Below are positions 11,251 to 23,747 of a stretch of 64,000 nt of DNA, one piece after another (position 1 is the first letter of the stretch; the number at the start of each line of letters is the position of its first letter). The notes below the pieces were generated by a model. That model saw only the letters and a list, made by a program, of their open reading frames with translations. It was not told the origin of the DNA and did no database searches. Both the position numbers and the translations under genes were made by a program. The DNA comes from Ornithodoros turicata (Eukaryota > Arthropoda > Arachnida > Ixodida > Argasidae): the NCBI RefSeq assembly GCF_037126465.1, contig NW_026999351.1, positions 372,001 to 436,000 on the forward strand, written 5' to 3'.

Positions 11251-11374
11251 TGGTTTACTTGGAGTGTCGAAAATGACAAAAAAAAATACAAGGAAAAAAA
11301 AGCTGCAGTTCTAAATGCAGTTATCCTAAGGAACATTTAACTTTGTGTAATCTGCTTCCCCGTCAACACATTCC

Positions 11375-11880
11375 TCATGCTAACCCACTTTTTCGTGTCC
11401 AAAAAGCAGTACAAGGGCCGAGGTTGTTCACCCTTAACCGGTTTTGCCGCTCTGACACATAGTGACTACACATGCTGTACTTGTTAATCCCCCAACCCTT
11501 TGTCAAATAAAAATTGATGTCAAGTATTAAACATTTTGGCAAACGAATTAAAAAATAAGTAAATGACAGTTTTAATGATTTATTCCCGTCGAATGTGAAC
11601 AAATTTTAACAGTGTATTATTGTTTGTATCCAACTGACCACTGTATAGGAGAAAGAGCAGTTTCAGTTTATTTACTTTTCGCCTATGTGCAAGTGAACCT
11701 AAATTTAGTTCTTGCAACAGACATGTAACCAAAGAAGTCATTCAAAACGTAGACAGGATAAGCAGGGCAGCAGATCTTTGTACTTTCTCTATTTCTTCTG
11801 ATAGCGTACATGAGTAGTGATTCCAGAATGCAGATGCATACTCTAAGGTCGAACTAAGGTTTTACATGCTGTTAATTTAA
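11375..11880 (-). pseudogene. LINE reverse transcriptase C-terminal fragment (larger)
   Basis: On the minus strand a broken frame shows LEYASAFWNHYS, then an EKVQR-x-A block. Downstream is a basic stretch in the 75-codon frame 11375-11602. This order is typical of jockey/CR1-type LINE polymerases beyond the YxDD site. A frame change separates the LVRP and LEYAS blocks. No endonuclease or catalytic YxDD region was found. It lies between two TTTGATCGAAC arrays. Confidence 0.55.
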
Positions 11881-12075
11881 TATGTCTCGTTGTACCATGG
11901 CGAAATTTCGTTCTTAGCACCCACAGACTTCGAGTGGCTTTGCACATATGACTATCCCGTTTCAGACCGTTCCCTTTAGATATGTCGCCAGCAATAAGAA
12001 GGGTGCCCAGAACAAGGATAGACTATCGGCTGCTCTCAACCTGGGGCAGCTTTCTTCAATATGTGTCCTACTGAT

Positions 12076-12382
12076 TCGTAAATGACAAACGTCTGCAACC
12101 AACCAGAGGTCTCCCCTCTTCGGCTGCAAAAAGCAAAAAAGAAAAAAAAAGAAGAAATAAAAAAAGCAGAGGACACTGATTGCCTGCTCCGTATGCTCGA
12201 GTCAAAAGTTACAGAAAACGTGGTGGGGACAACACAGTGCATGCAGCTTTGAATTCCCTTCGAACAAACGTCTTTCGAACAAACCGCGTCGATCAACCGG
12301 CTTTCGATCAAACGGCGTTCGACCAAGCGGCGTTCGATCAAACGCCTTCGATCAAACGGCGTTCGACCAAATGGGCGGACAC
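12076..12382 (+). repeat. foldback right end with TTCGATCAAAC array (copy 1)
   Basis: A shared block (AGGTCTCCCCTCTT, A-rich tract, GAGGACACTGATTGCC, GAGTCAAAAGTTACAGA) leads into an array of TTCGATCAAACGGCG units at about 12260-12380. Copies of the whole block stand at 12585-12860 and 13985-14250. The array is the reverse complement of the arrays at 10.9 and 11.1 kb, so together they can act as foldback termini. Confidence 0.75.
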
Positions 12383-12584
12383 CCATTTCGGATCCCAGCA
12401 ATGAAAAGGGTGCCCAGAAGGAGCACAGACTATTGGCTGCTCCCAACGTGAAGACATTTTCTTCGGTATGTGTCCTGCAGCTACGGGGGATGCTTCCGAA
12501 TTGTTTTATTCAATTCAATTCAGTTTTATTCAATTTTATTTCCTTTCGGATGGGAGAGAGTAAAAAGCGAGAAGGCTGTGCTGT

Positions 12585-12860
12585 TCGTGAATGACCAATA
12601 AAACCTTTCTGCAAATGACTAGTGGTCTCCCCTCTTTAGCTGAAAAAAAAAGCAAGAAACAAACAAAAAAGGAGAGGACACTCATTGCCTCATGCTCCAT
12701 ATGTTCGAATCAAAAGTTACAGAAAAAGAGGTGCTAAGGACACGCTGCGAGCTTCGAATTCCCTTCTAAATAACGTCTTTCGAACAAACGGCGTCGATCA
12801 ACCGGCTTTCGATCGAACGGCTTGCGACCAAGCGGTCTTCGATAAAACGCCTTCTCCAAA
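12585..12860 (+). repeat. foldback right end with TTCGATC array (copy 2)
   Basis: Same organisation as 12076-12382: GGTCTCCCCTCTTTAGCTG, an A-rich tract, GAGGACACTCATTGCC, CAAAAGTTACAGAAAAAGAG, then the array from about 12775 to 12850, ending TTCTCCAAACAGCTTAGG as in copy 3. Confidence 0.75.
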
Positions 12861-13363
12861 CAGCTTAGGATTTCGGAATAACTCCTTGAACTCAATCTTT
12901 ATGTATAAATGGACAAGACGCGCGACGAGGTCTCGGAGCACGATTTCCGTCTCATAACGCTCTGATTATTACCCGGAAACTTCAGTACTATATTTTTAGA
13001 CACTCCTTGGTTTTCACAGGGTACTTCACATTACACCAGACTTTTCGTTCAGCGTAGACACTAGTTCAGCGGAGAATCCCCAGTGACCCGGAGCTTTTCC
13101 TTATCTTCCTCAGAAGGCCTGCCTTTGTTCGCCGTCCAAAGACAGACGGGTATAGGTTTTGGGTCATCCAACATGCAACTATAGCAAGGATTGTCGAAAC
13201 ATGGAAAATCCAGGGAACCGGTTTCGAAAAATTGGCCGTATCTCAAAATAACATGATCGAAGTCCCCGTTGCAAAATAAACCACTGTAAATAAATGTTAC
13301 CTGGCTGTCTCTGCGCGGAAATTGCCAAAGCCCACTTAGACTAACCTGAACATAAAAATGCAA

Positions 13364-13550
13364 ACACCGAACTTTTACTAATCTAACAATCAACTAACTA
13401 ACGTGCTGTTCCGTCGCGTCCGTTTCATTTATCTCCTATTTCTTAATTTTATTTATTTATTTATGTATTTTTGGAATAGCCAGCCGACGTCCCGTTTGGC
13501 TGACCTTTAGCCCGTTTTTTTTTTCCTTTTCGTCTAATAATTATATCCCC
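13364..13550 (+). repeat. LINE 3' tail copy A
   Basis: The block CCGAACTTTTACTAA...CGTCGCGTCCGTTTCATTT...AGCCGACGTCCCGTTTGGCTGACC, ending in a CT-rich tract and TAATTATATCCCCC, is repeated at 16022-16215. It resembles the untranslated tails of arthropod LINEs as I remember them. Confidence 0.55.
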
Positions 13551-13649
13551 CTCCCCAGTCGCTGTCGTTGGTTGTCGTTGGTTTTCCTTGCTACGCGAAC
13601 GTGAATTTGGGTTCCAGAAAAGACTGTTGCTCATTGCGTGGGCGGAAAT

Positions 13650-13985
13650 AATTAGCAGCGGTCGCTTGATCGATTTTTCTTATTGGTTCACGTGGAGCGT
13701 TCATGAGAATAAAATGAAATAATAAAGATAAAAATAAAAATAAATCGATCAATAAAAGAAAGAGAAACAACAAATAAAGCTGCAGTTCTAAGTACCGTTA
13801 TCTTAAACATTTATCTGTGTGTAATCTGCTTGCTGGCTGTTTCAACATTACGAACATTACAGGGCAGTCCTGTTGAACGTTACTGGAATGTTTGTGAAGT
13901 CGACCTTCCACTAACCGTAAATACGAGAGATTCTCGTTAGCCTTATGAGACAGTTGACTGAGTAAGCACAAACTCGAAACGGCTG
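13650..13985 (+). repeat. dispersed repeat copy A (foldback interior)
   Basis: The stretch from AGCAGCGGTCGCTTGATCGA to GTAAGCACAAACTCGAAACGGC is repeated almost unchanged at 16324-16662, about 2.67 kb downstream in the same orientation. Confidence 0.85.
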
Positions 13986-14250
13986 TGATGTTCGCGAATG
14001 ACAAAGGTCTGCAAATAACCAGTGGTCTCCCCTCTTTAGCCGAAAAAAAAGCAGGAAACAAACAAACAAACAAGGAGAGGACACTGATTGCCTCATGCTC
14101 CATATACTCGAGTCAAAAGTTACAGAGAAAGAGGTGCTAAGGACACGCTGCGACCTTCGAACTCCCTTCGAAAAAACGTCTTTCGAATAAACGGCGTCGA
14201 TCAACCGGCTTTCGATCGAACGGCTTTCGACCAAGCGGTCTTCGATCCTT
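13985..14250 (+). repeat. foldback right end with TTCGATC array (copy 3)
   Basis: Third copy of the block described at 12076. The array lies at about 14165-14247 and ends TTCTCCAAACAGCTTAGG, shared with copy 2. Confidence 0.75.
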
Positions 14251-14428
14251 CTCCAAACAGCTTAGGATTTCAGAATATCCAATTATAATGTGATGAGGAA
14301 GATGCGATGAACTGTGGACGGTGAACTGCCAAAAACAATCCTAAACTAACCTACCCTGGAAACTAACCTAGGACCCGGCTCTAACCGGTCTGGGGACGCT
14401 ACGTCCAATGAGACGTTACATTCAACGC

Positions 14429-14461
14429 GCCGTTACATCCATCGGTGGACGTAACGGCGCA
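14429..14461. repeat. short inverted repeat
   Basis: GCGCCGTTACATCCA and TGGACGTAACGGCGC flank a four-base loop, with 14 of 15 positions paired. It stands immediately before the Ty3 pol fragment. Confidence 0.75.
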
Positions 14462-14528
14462 TTGGATGTGGCGGCCCGTGGACGACGATGACGACGGGCC
14501 TCTGCTGCCACGCGCTACGGCGCTGGCA

Positions 14529-15468
14529 CGGCAGTTCTACCGGCACCGTCCTAGCGTGAGGCCACGCACACCTGAAGCTGTTGGTGGTGCCCTCCATCAA
14601 GTCACCCCTGACGAACAGCTTCAGCCACTCGCCTTCTTTTCAAAGCCTCTGAAGCCGGCGGAGGCCCGGTATAGTACGTTTGGCCGTGAATTGCTTGCCA
14701 CATATCTCGCCATCAAGCACTTCCACCACTTTCTCGAAGGACGCAATTTCACAGTCTACACCGACCACAAGCCCCTTACGTACGCCATCTCATCCGGTTC
14801 CTCATCTCATTCGCCTCGGGAGGTGCGCCATCTCGCGTACATCTCCGAATTCACCACAGATATTCGACACCTCCCTGGCACCAGCAACGTGGCAGCGGAC
14901 GCTCTCTCACGGGCACGGATTTCCGCCATCACGTTCCCGACCACTGTCGACTACGCTTCAATTGCGCAAGCTCAGGACCACGATGCTGCCATCCAAGACC
15001 TCATTGCTTGTCCACAATCTCTGTCCATCCACAACATTCCCTTCCCTGGAACGCCTACCACTAATTATCCTTGGCGTCAGGGCTGCCATCAAGACAGACG
15101 CACCTGTCTCACCTGCTGAGCTCGTGCATGGCGCGCCGTTAAGACTACCAGGAGAATTCTTCGACCATGCAACTCTCGCCCAACCTGCTCCTGACCTTCT
15201 TCACTACGCCACTCGCCTGCCGTCGTACTGTGCTGACTTGCGACCACTGCCCACACGGTCCTCTTCATCCCGTCCCGTCCCGTCTTCATTCATTCGGCTC
15301 TTCATTCCGCAACCCATGTGTTTCTGCGGCACGACGCGGTTCGTAAACCGCTCAAACCCCCGTACGACGGCCCTTTTCCCGTCCACTCTCGTCAAGCGAA
15401 GACCATCACCATTAGGCTTCCTCACCGGCTCGAGGTGGTCTCGGTGGATCGTGTCAAGCCTGCCTTTT
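14529..15468 (+). pseudogene. Ty3/gypsy pol fragment, RNase H joined to integrase end
   Basis: From 14570 to 14925 the translation is a Ty3/gypsy RNase H: LAFFSKPLKPAE, RELLATYLAIKHFHHFLEGR, YTDHKPLTYA and VAADALSRA. The first catalytic Asp block (TDAS) is corrupted. Near 15055-15066 the sequence jumps to the far end of integrase: SPAELVHGAPLRLPGEFF, then (frame starting 15318) VFLRHDAVRKPL-x-PPYDGPF and VSVDRVKPAF. The zinc-binding and catalytic integrase core between them is deleted. Two frame changes follow. No LTRs were found around it. It cannot be active. Confidence 0.8.
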
Positions 15469-15879
15469 GGCCTGCCATCACCCCGGTGCCCGAGCCTTCT
15501 CGTGCCCCGTCCCCCTGCCCGCCCTCACCGGTGCATCCGTCACGTTCGGTACATTGGGCACCCGGCCTACCTTCTGTCCGTCTCATACCTCCCCGGCACT
15601 TCTCTGGCGGCAACCGGCATTCGCGCTGTCGTACCGGTCGCGGTACTGTCGCATACTCATCAACGCACTCACCCGGCAACAATCAGCACTCAGCAACCCA
15701 ATCACTCAGCAACAATCAACTCTCGGCAGCAATCTCTCAGCAAGCACTCAGCGCAGTCAACAAGGCCTTCTAACGACCTTCGTTTTGTGGTTTTACCAAT
15801 ATAGCAGCTGTCTGTGAACCAATCAATGTCAATCCGTATTACAGATCACTTCCTTTCATTTAGTTATTTTTTTCGTATT

Positions 15880-16215
15880 CAAAGAAGTACCCGTGAGGTA
15901 CCGCGTTGGCATCTAGGTTTGACACCAGCGTCTATATTCAGCGACACCTGCGTCCTTTGCGCTGACATTCCCACACTGTCCCACACTGTCCCACACTTTC
16001 CTACGTCTGTGGGTGTAGCACGAAAATGCAAACACCGAACTTTTACTAACCTTATAATCAACTAACGGACGTGCTGTTCCGTCGCGTCCGTTTCATTTTT
16101 CTCATATTTCCCGATTTTATTTATTTATTTATGTATTTCCGGAATAGCAAGCCGACGTCCCGTTTGGCTGACCTTTAGCCTCTTTTTTCTTTCTTTTTTT
16201 CCTCTAATAAATATA
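15880..16215 (+). repeat. LINE 3' end copy B
   Basis: The plus-strand translation at 15900-16010 shows C-x2-C...PTLSH, the zinc-like motif at the C-terminus of many LINE ORF2 proteins. It contains a triple CCCACACTGT repeat. It is followed by the tail shared with 13364-13550, ending near TAATAAATATATCCCCC. Confidence 0.5.
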
Positions 16216-16323
16216 TCCCCCTCCCCCTGCTTTCCTTGGTTGTCGTTGGTTTTCCTTGCTTCGCGAATGTGAACTTGGGTTCGGGAAAAGACTGTTGCTC
16301 ATTGCGTGGGCGGAAATAATTGT

Positions 16324-16662
16324 GCAGCGGCCGCTTGATCGATTTTTCTTATTGGTTCACGTGGAGCTTTCATGAAAAAAAAGAAAAAATAATAAACATC
16401 AAAGTAGAAATAAATCGATCAATAAAAGAAAGAAAGAGAAACAACAAATATAGCTGCAGTTCTAAGCACCGTTATCCTCAGAAACATTTATCTCTGTGTA
16501 ATCCGCTTGCTGGCTGTTTCACCATTACGAACATTTTCAGGGCAGTCCTGTTGAACGTTACTGGAATGTTTGTGAAGTCGGCCTTCCACTAACCGTAAAT
16601 ACGAGAGATTCTCGTTAGCCTTATGAGACAGTTGACTGAGTAAGCACAAACCCGAAACGGCA
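16324..16662 (+). repeat. dispersed repeat copy B (foldback interior)
   Basis: Direct copy of 13650-13985 with few differences. It breaks off after CCCGAAACGGC, without the downstream TTCGATC array. Confidence 0.85.
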
Positions 16663-16787
16663 AAATCGAGCAAATTGACGTTTCATGTGAAGCTAATAAC
16701 CTCATCTCACTTCTCTATAAGCGCACCGAAAAAGAAGAGGCTTATTGGTATCGGTGGTCTCCTACACGGGCCGCGACAATGCTGGCT

Positions 16788-16832
16788 CGTCGACCCAACG
16801 TCCCCCCCCCCCCCCCCGACAATGCTGGCTGA
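16788..16832. repeat. C16 run between duplicated flanks
   Basis: A run of 16 C residues (16802-16817) is followed by CGACAATGCTGGCT, which also occurs at 16777-16790 before the run. This suggests slippage or a small tandem duplication. Confidence 0.7.
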
Positions 16833-17559
16833 CGATAATCCCTTTACGAGCAGCTAAGTAAGCTTTTGTTCTGGTGTCCAAGGCCATGCTCTAAGTCCGC
16901 TGTCCATGAAAGTAAAGAGGAGAGAGGGAGCACTACAGTGCGCGTGCGCGCCGCATGGTCGGCGGATGGATACGGTCAAAATGTTCCGCGCGGTTTTTCC
17001 TGTGCTACGGCTAGAGGGCGACACAGAATGACGCGGTTTACGGGGCTCTGAGACGGTATTTATTCGTACTCACGTTTCATGCTTTTTTATAAAAACGGAA
17101 AGTGGTAGACATATAAATTTGATGTCTATCGATTCCTGAAGTATATCCAGAGAAAGTAGATGGAAAGTTTTTTTCGAAATGTCTATAGAAGCTTAATAAA
17201 ACCTGTTCAGAGACGGAGGAGAAAAATTTCGCATTTGTGACGTCGCCGTAAAATACATACATATATGATAAATGTGGTAGCGTAATGCTCTTCATCTCGT
17301 CTTCCTCTTTATGATGAAGCCACCCGCATCAAAATCTGCGCGGCGGTTACCGAGGGAAAGCATAAAAACTGTTACATAGGAAATACATTGTGACGGAGAG
17401 CTAGTATGCCCTCTTAAAATATGCACAGCAAACGTCTCGCTTCATGAAACGTGACGACTATTGTATACCGTGAGCCTCTTTGTGCAGCAAAATAATGAAC
17501 AGAAAGGGATCATAGAAAGCAAATGTACATTTTTTATGAAGCCAGCTCTGACCCATACG
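16833..17559. other. no supported gene
   Basis: Only short open frames of 60 to 72 codons without domains. Confidence 0.4.
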
Positions 17560-17574
17560 ACATTAGAGTCATTA

Positions 17575-17735
17575 GTCGAACCGAACATCGGACCCAAACT
17601 GCAAACCGTTAATAATCGTTATTTTTGGCCGAACCGGAACTGAACCGAAGCGAAAGAGTCGACTACATCTTTAAGCTGAACCGGAACTAAACCGGTAAAA
17701 GAGTACCGGGTACCGCTTCAAATAACGGTTCACAG
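17575..17735 (+). repeat. degenerate GAACCGGAACT repeat
   Basis: Variants of GAACCGAAC, CCGAACCGGAACTGAACC, GAACCGGAACTAAACCGG and TACCGGGTACCG follow one another over about 160 bases. It is a simple-sequence-derived stretch and not coding. Confidence 0.55.
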
Positions 17736-17976
17736 GGTATTAAGTGCGAAACTTTGCATGTTGCGCATGAACATAAAAACTATTTCTCGTGTTTTTTTTT
17801 TTTTTTTCATAATCTACTAGCTTCGTCCCCTGCAACAACTATCTGGATTTTTTCGAGTCACGAAATAACAACAGAGATAGTAACTGAAAACTGTTAGGAT
17901 CCTAAGACATACACATGAATAGATATATAAGAATTTGGGATCAACGACAGTTTTGGGTAGCCATTTTTAAGTGACA

Positions 17977-18849
17977 TACAGGGTGTCCCAGAAAAATGTG
18001 TCATTGAATTTTGAAAAAGATGAAAAACTACGCCGCCTGGAATCATATGGTCAACACCATTTGTTCTTACTAAGTTTTGGCCACCTCTTGATGTGCTTGT
18101 TATGTAAGCTAAGCTATTTATGTAAATTTTTGCGAACTGAACTCTGAAATTTGCCAAGTAAAAGTCACTTTTTTACCCTACCATTGTGAAGAGCATGCCG
18201 AATTTACTGAGGTTCATGATGATTGCCAGGAATATTGAGGGGCTATCGTACCGAAAAAAAATAGCCGAAAATTATGCTCTACGGAGCTCGCACAGGATAG
18301 CACGCGACGAATTTTTCAGTGAAATCACTGACAATTTGACGAAAGGAGATTGGTAACCCAGCCTATACCGGGCACGGCAGAGAGTGATAAAACAGACATA
18401 GCTTATCGCGTCCGGCCTCGGCTGGGACCATACCGTCCCTTTCTCAACTTCAAGAGCTGTCTCTACTATCACTCTGTGGGCTGGGTTTCCAACCTCCTCT
18501 CGTCGGATTGACAGCGATTGCGCTCAAAAAGTCCTCGCGCGTTATACTGAAGTGCCCCGAGAAGCGTGATGTTCGGCTATTTTTTCCTGATATGATAGAT
18601 CCTGTCAATTATCATGAATTCGAATAAATTCGGCACGCTCTTCATGTTCGTGAGGTAAAACAGTTACCTTTAACTGGGAAATTTCCGAGTTCACTTCGCA
18701 AAAATTTACACAATTAAACTTAGGTTACGTGACATGCAAATCAGGAGGTGGCAAAAACCTAGTAAGAACAAATGATGTTGACCGAAGGGTTCGAGGTGGC
18801 GTAGTTTTTTTATTAGAATCCAATGACACTTTTCTTGGACTCCCTCTAT
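17977..18849. mobile_element. long foldback element, TACAGGGTGTCCC ends
   Basis: The left end TACAGGGTGTCCCAGAAAAA is matched inverted by TTTCTTGGACTCCCTCTATA at the right end. The arms pair over more than 300 bases. Shared blocks include TTGTTCTTACTAAG, TTTTGCGAACTGAACTC, GAAGAGCATGCCGAATTTA, GATTGGTAACCCAGCC, and the inverted forms at 18480-18780. There is no ORF. A right-half fragment of the same family lies at 28473-28590. Confidence 0.75.
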
Positions 18850-18859
18850 ATTACAATAA

Positions 18860-21800
18860 TATACGAAATCTGACTCAGCTATACGGAGGGTGACCACCCT
18901 AACAGCAGAAATGATCGCTGACACATAACACTGTCAAAGAAAAACTGACACTCTCCCATGACGCTTGTCTGAAAAAACAGGTGCTGCATAGTAAGATCAG
19001 TCCGTTTGTAACACCACCCTGATCAGGGAGCTATCAGGTTTTCTTTGACAGCGCTATGTGTTACAGATCATCACTGCAGTTATCGCAGGCGTCCTGTATG
19101 TAAATACGAACACGCGGACCAACGGATGAATACGTCGTCGTCTGTGCGACCTTCGGTCTTAAACATTGTCTCTTTCGGACATCATTATAACAGAAATGGC
19201 GTACGCATCCTGTTTTCAACAAATCAGGGGAGCGAATGGTGTCATTCGAGATGATGATTGGTTATGGGGTGAAGTTACTGTCGTTCCGTCTATTGCATTA
19301 AGTTTGCCGCGTGACTAGGGAATGCGCTAGCCACCCTCATGCTGGTCGAAATGAAAAGAACATGCCAAGCTGGGCTTCTGTGCGGATTTGAAATAAAAGA
19401 AGCAAAAACAACAATACTGACATCGTATTGACAGAAATCGGCAATGGGTCCCAAACGAGTCGAGCTCTCTGACTGCACTTTCTCTGTCTTTGTTGTACGG
19501 GCACATCACTCTAACGGACACATGGTAGCACGACGGCGGTCAGTGCTGACACAGTAAAGCACCTTTTACATAAAGCCTCCCAGCTCAGAATCGCACCATT
19601 CCAATCCGACTACCATGAAACGTTCTTAGGGTCGTTCTTAGCTGAGTGTTAATGAACAATTTCAATGACTTAAATTACTTAGGCCAAGGTAGGAAGGAAG
19701 TTGCTCAGTACAGGAGCCGCCGATATTTCGAACAGAGACTGTTCTTCTTCGGGGCACCGTCCTCATCATTGGCAGGGTATTTAAAGGTCAGCTACGCCGA
19801 TTTCCAGATGTGTTGAAGCGGTTGTAATATTCAGAACGAGCACATCCAACTGCCCCCGAAACGCACCTTCGTTTCTCAATTTTGTCTTCCTATTACGAAA
19901 ATTAATTCATCAAAGAAACCAAAACAAGCCATGGGCGCAGCCATTTTTGTGACGTAGATGGGATAGACCTGCTCCATCTACGTAGATAGAGAACCGTGCG
20001 TCTGATTGGATGAAAGCTGATGCTTTCTCTGACTTCCCTGGCGTCTTCTCCCGTTTGCGAGGAAATCCAGTTATGGCCGCCAGCTACGATGAGCGTTTCG
20101 TCCGAAGTAATCCCGAGAACTATTGAACGATGGAAACAATAACCGCGAACTCACCTCAACATCATTTTCGGCGTGAAATTGTGATTGTGTGCTCGAGAAC
20201 TTCGCAGTTCAACCGTTCAGCTGCCATTCACGTCAACCCGTTTGCTGCTTTTACTACAAGTGCAGGAATGGGAGCGATTGAGCAACAACGTGAGACTTGG
20301 TGATCGTTTGAGCATATACCTGTAGAGGACTGGTCTTCAAAGAAAGAAGGCCGTATTTCTGCCCATGCACATCGCGCGATTGCCAGGCTTGTTACACGAG
20401 ATACATATATTGTGCAGCATCATAGCGCGACTGCAATGAACGACGTAGGAACGTATCGTGACCACTCGAACTGCATTCGTTGAACCATTCGTCAGTTATA
20501 TGAAAGTGCTCATTAGAGTTGCCCCGCACAAAAAGTGTTGGATGTAGTTTTGCAGTGTGTTGTTTATCTCGTAGAGCGCATCGCGGCATGTAGGTCGAGA
20601 GACCTTATACGTATTTTTTGCATGTTTACTTGAGTGTGCGCATTGTTCTATACCACACAGGCCATATTTCATTCATAATAGTTTTGCAAATAAACACGTA
20701 CGGGTCGATCTCATATTGCTTTTGAGTTAGGCATAGTGTCTTCAGATCAGGGTGTGTGTATCCTGTTTGCTGGGCCCAACAGATGTTATTAAGGGTAGTG
20801 CAACATTTCCCACTTCTTGAACCATGCTAACATTGCCAGAATAAGGAACATTACACTGTGCTGTGTATTCCACACTCAGTTCTCTCGCGACGTAAACCCC
20901 CAATGATTATATTGCGTACTCCACATGTTCAACCAGTCAGCACTTCCCATATCCTATTTTTTTTAAATATGTGCTTAAAATTGCACAACTGCCACTCAAG
21001 TAACTTTGTCACCAAATTAGTCAGTGATAAAAGGTATATGTACTTTATCACAAATTTAATAACCTTGGTGGAAATGGTTGATGGTGTCCTCTGCCTTGTA
21101 TGGTGCACTTCATAGCAAAATACACAATAGTTCAAATGTTTTCCTTGTCCACAAATGCCCTGTCAAAGCTGAAAGACTCTTATCAAAATGAGGAAGCGGG
21201 CTTGCTTGTTCAGAGAAACAAATATGAAACTGCAGTGCTCAACGTAAATAACTGCATGCTCAGCAACTAAGGCTGGTGATGCCGAAAACATAATATTTCT
21301 AGCTTAAAAGGAACAAAGGAGAAAAGACCACTGCGGTGTATTAATGTTGTTTCAAAAGTATAACACCACAAAATTTGTGAGAGTCAGTTGGTGTATTTAG
21401 TTATGTTGGTCATCTCCTGCACCAATTTTTAATAAGATTCAAATGCGTTGCTACCAACCAGGACCTAAGCCTGACCTATGATCTAATAATAATAATAGTA
21501 TCTATCTATGACCTATATGGACCTTCACCACTACTTTGGTCCAGGTTTCACACGTGGCTTCTAGTGAAATTCGAAGCTGCTCTGTAGAGCTGACAGGAGA
21601 CTTGGAGAGTAGAGAATTTTTTATTTATATTTTCCAAAGAATATGTAAAAAACAATGTGCTGTACCAACTGTATTCAAAGAAATACAAATATACTTTGTT
21701 TTAGCTATGTGCATATTAGCAGATTACAGGTGACCGATGACACACAACGGGCGTCAAGGGTGAGAACACAAGAATACTACAACTGCAGGCACTGTCCTGA

Positions 21801-23037
21801 AATTCTAAGTCACCATTTGTCAGAAAGCAGTGACCACGCACAGCCTAAGGATCATATTGAGCTCCTTCCATTATTATTTTTATTGACAGCATGTTGGCTG
21901 CCATCCAGTCCATGAAAGTGACCCTTATCGTTGAAAGAACGGTTCACCAGCAAGCGAGCTGGTGATAGTGTCCATGATGGCCAGACCTGAAGAGGAGATA
22001 CAAGAAGGGACATAAACACGCTATGTTGAGACATTGTGTATGTCCCTTCCTATCCTTCGTCTCAGGGTTTTTCGCTAATGACCTTCATGATGTTTCCTTC
22101 GGCAAGTTTTACATATTTTTATGTAGAATTGTGAAGGTACAGCCAGGCGCTGTTAGCAAATCACACAGTACGTTTCTTGAATCAAGAATCCATAGAAGGT
22201 ACACAATCATCTTCAGCATTGCACACGTCTATGGGACATGTTAATCACTTTGGAATGTCACAGACATGTCATGGAGGCCGGCACATGATTAGTGGTGCTG
22301 AACAAACAACTATTTGTCATAGCTTAGGCATAAAAAGCAGTTTTGTCACCTGCATGTTGAGACAGATGCATAGATGCATATCTACATACTTTGCCATGAC
22401 ACAAATATATGAAGCAACTGATAACCCTCTACTTTATTATGGTTATTAGTCAACACTGCCAAGAATGTGGGAACACAGTCTTGTACCGCCTACACTCTTC
22501 AAAATGACATTCACACACAACACGTTGTAGGTCAACGAGACTCCAGAATGATGTCCTCTCCCTCCCCATTAACTGAAAACATTTTTCTACAACCTTGCAT
22601 AAGGGGAAGTTAGTACAAGAAACGCACACATTCCTTTTTTAAGCATATCAGAATTAAGAGCGTTACCATACTGTGGTAGGCCTGCAGTGCATTACGTGGT
22701 ACAGCACACACTGTAAAAAAATTCACCGTAGATCATGTCCCCCATTCTAATAACAGTCTTCTCCAGTTTTTCAAACTGCCATTTCCCATAGTGCTTTATG
22801 GTATGACGCAGTATTTCTAAATCTTTACTGTAGTTTACTGGTTGTAGCAGAAAAAAAGACACCACTGTTTCCGATCACAGGACGCAAGCCATAAGTGCTA
22901 TACGGAAACAGTACATGCTGCTCTCTAGCAGTTGTTCGTGTTTGGACATGGTATGGTGCATGCAGGGTAAATTCTATGGTTAAAATATCCAAATGTGAAC
23001 AACTGTTAGATTACATGATGTAGAATGCTCCATAGTA
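18860..23037. other. gene-poor stretch with one possible retroelement tail
   Basis: At 19690-19800 the minus strand reads through GGTGCCCCGAAGAAGAACAG and CGAAATATCGGCGGCTCC, a motif I associate with 3' tails of arthropod non-LTR elements (weak). Other open frames (85 codons at 20858, 86 at 21655, 90 at 22177) have no recognisable domains. Confidence 0.35.
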
Positions 23038-23747
23038 CAGTAAAACCTCCAAAGCCGGACACCTCCCTACCTCGGACAACTCCCCATGATTTCATTGCAC
23101 GGGCAGGCTCCCATTGAAACTACATGGGGACGAAATTCTCTATGTCGGACACCTCCCTATCTTGGAAGTAGGATAGGGATTTCCCTGCAAAGTCGGACAA
23201 AACCCTGGCCAAATTACCTCAATATCGGCCCATCTTTGCACCAAAAAGACCCAAAATGAGCCAGTGGCCTTGACTTTTGCCCCTTTCTCCCCCTATACTG
23301 GTCTCAGCATTTTGTTGCTTTAGTTTTTAGAGTCCAAAAACAAGTGCTGTCAGTCTAAATTGTAATTCTTTATGTGAGCACTTGTCTTCAGTTTGTCTAG
23401 AGCCTTTGAACGAGCACTGCACCAAAGCTATGAGAAGTGGCCTGACGCTTCAGACACAAGTCCTTGCTGCTCGAAAAGCTCCAGAGGTAATGCCATTGAG
23501 TAGGATCGGAACGGAATTGAATATACTAAAATCAGTAATAATTATCAGTGAAGAGTGGGTAGAGGTACCACTACCAGGCACCACCACCAGGTACCACTAA
23601 GGACCTTAAATCGAAGAAGGGGGACATTTCTCACAGCTGTGATCTCTTCCATTTTTTGTTGCCGTCATATTCTGTAACTCGGACACCTCTATAAGTAGGA
23701 GACGCTTCGGCTGCACCGCGGGTGTCCAACATAGGAAGGTTTCACTG
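23038..23747. mobile_element. Tigger/pogo-like nonautonomous transposon
   Basis: The left end CAGTAAAACCTCC is inverted at the right end as GGAAGGTTTCACTG. The element is flanked by TA on both sides (23036-23037 and 23748-23749), the Tc1/mariner-pogo target. Subterminal GGACACCTCCCTA is repeated inside the left end, and CGGACACCTCTATAA occurs near the right end. The 710-bp interior holds no intact transposase. Confidence 0.75.

Noticed and set aside
14680..15804. 374-codon plus frame as one protein
   Set aside because: Its first part is an out-of-frame shadow of the RNase H region. Only the segment after about 15066 matches an integrase end.
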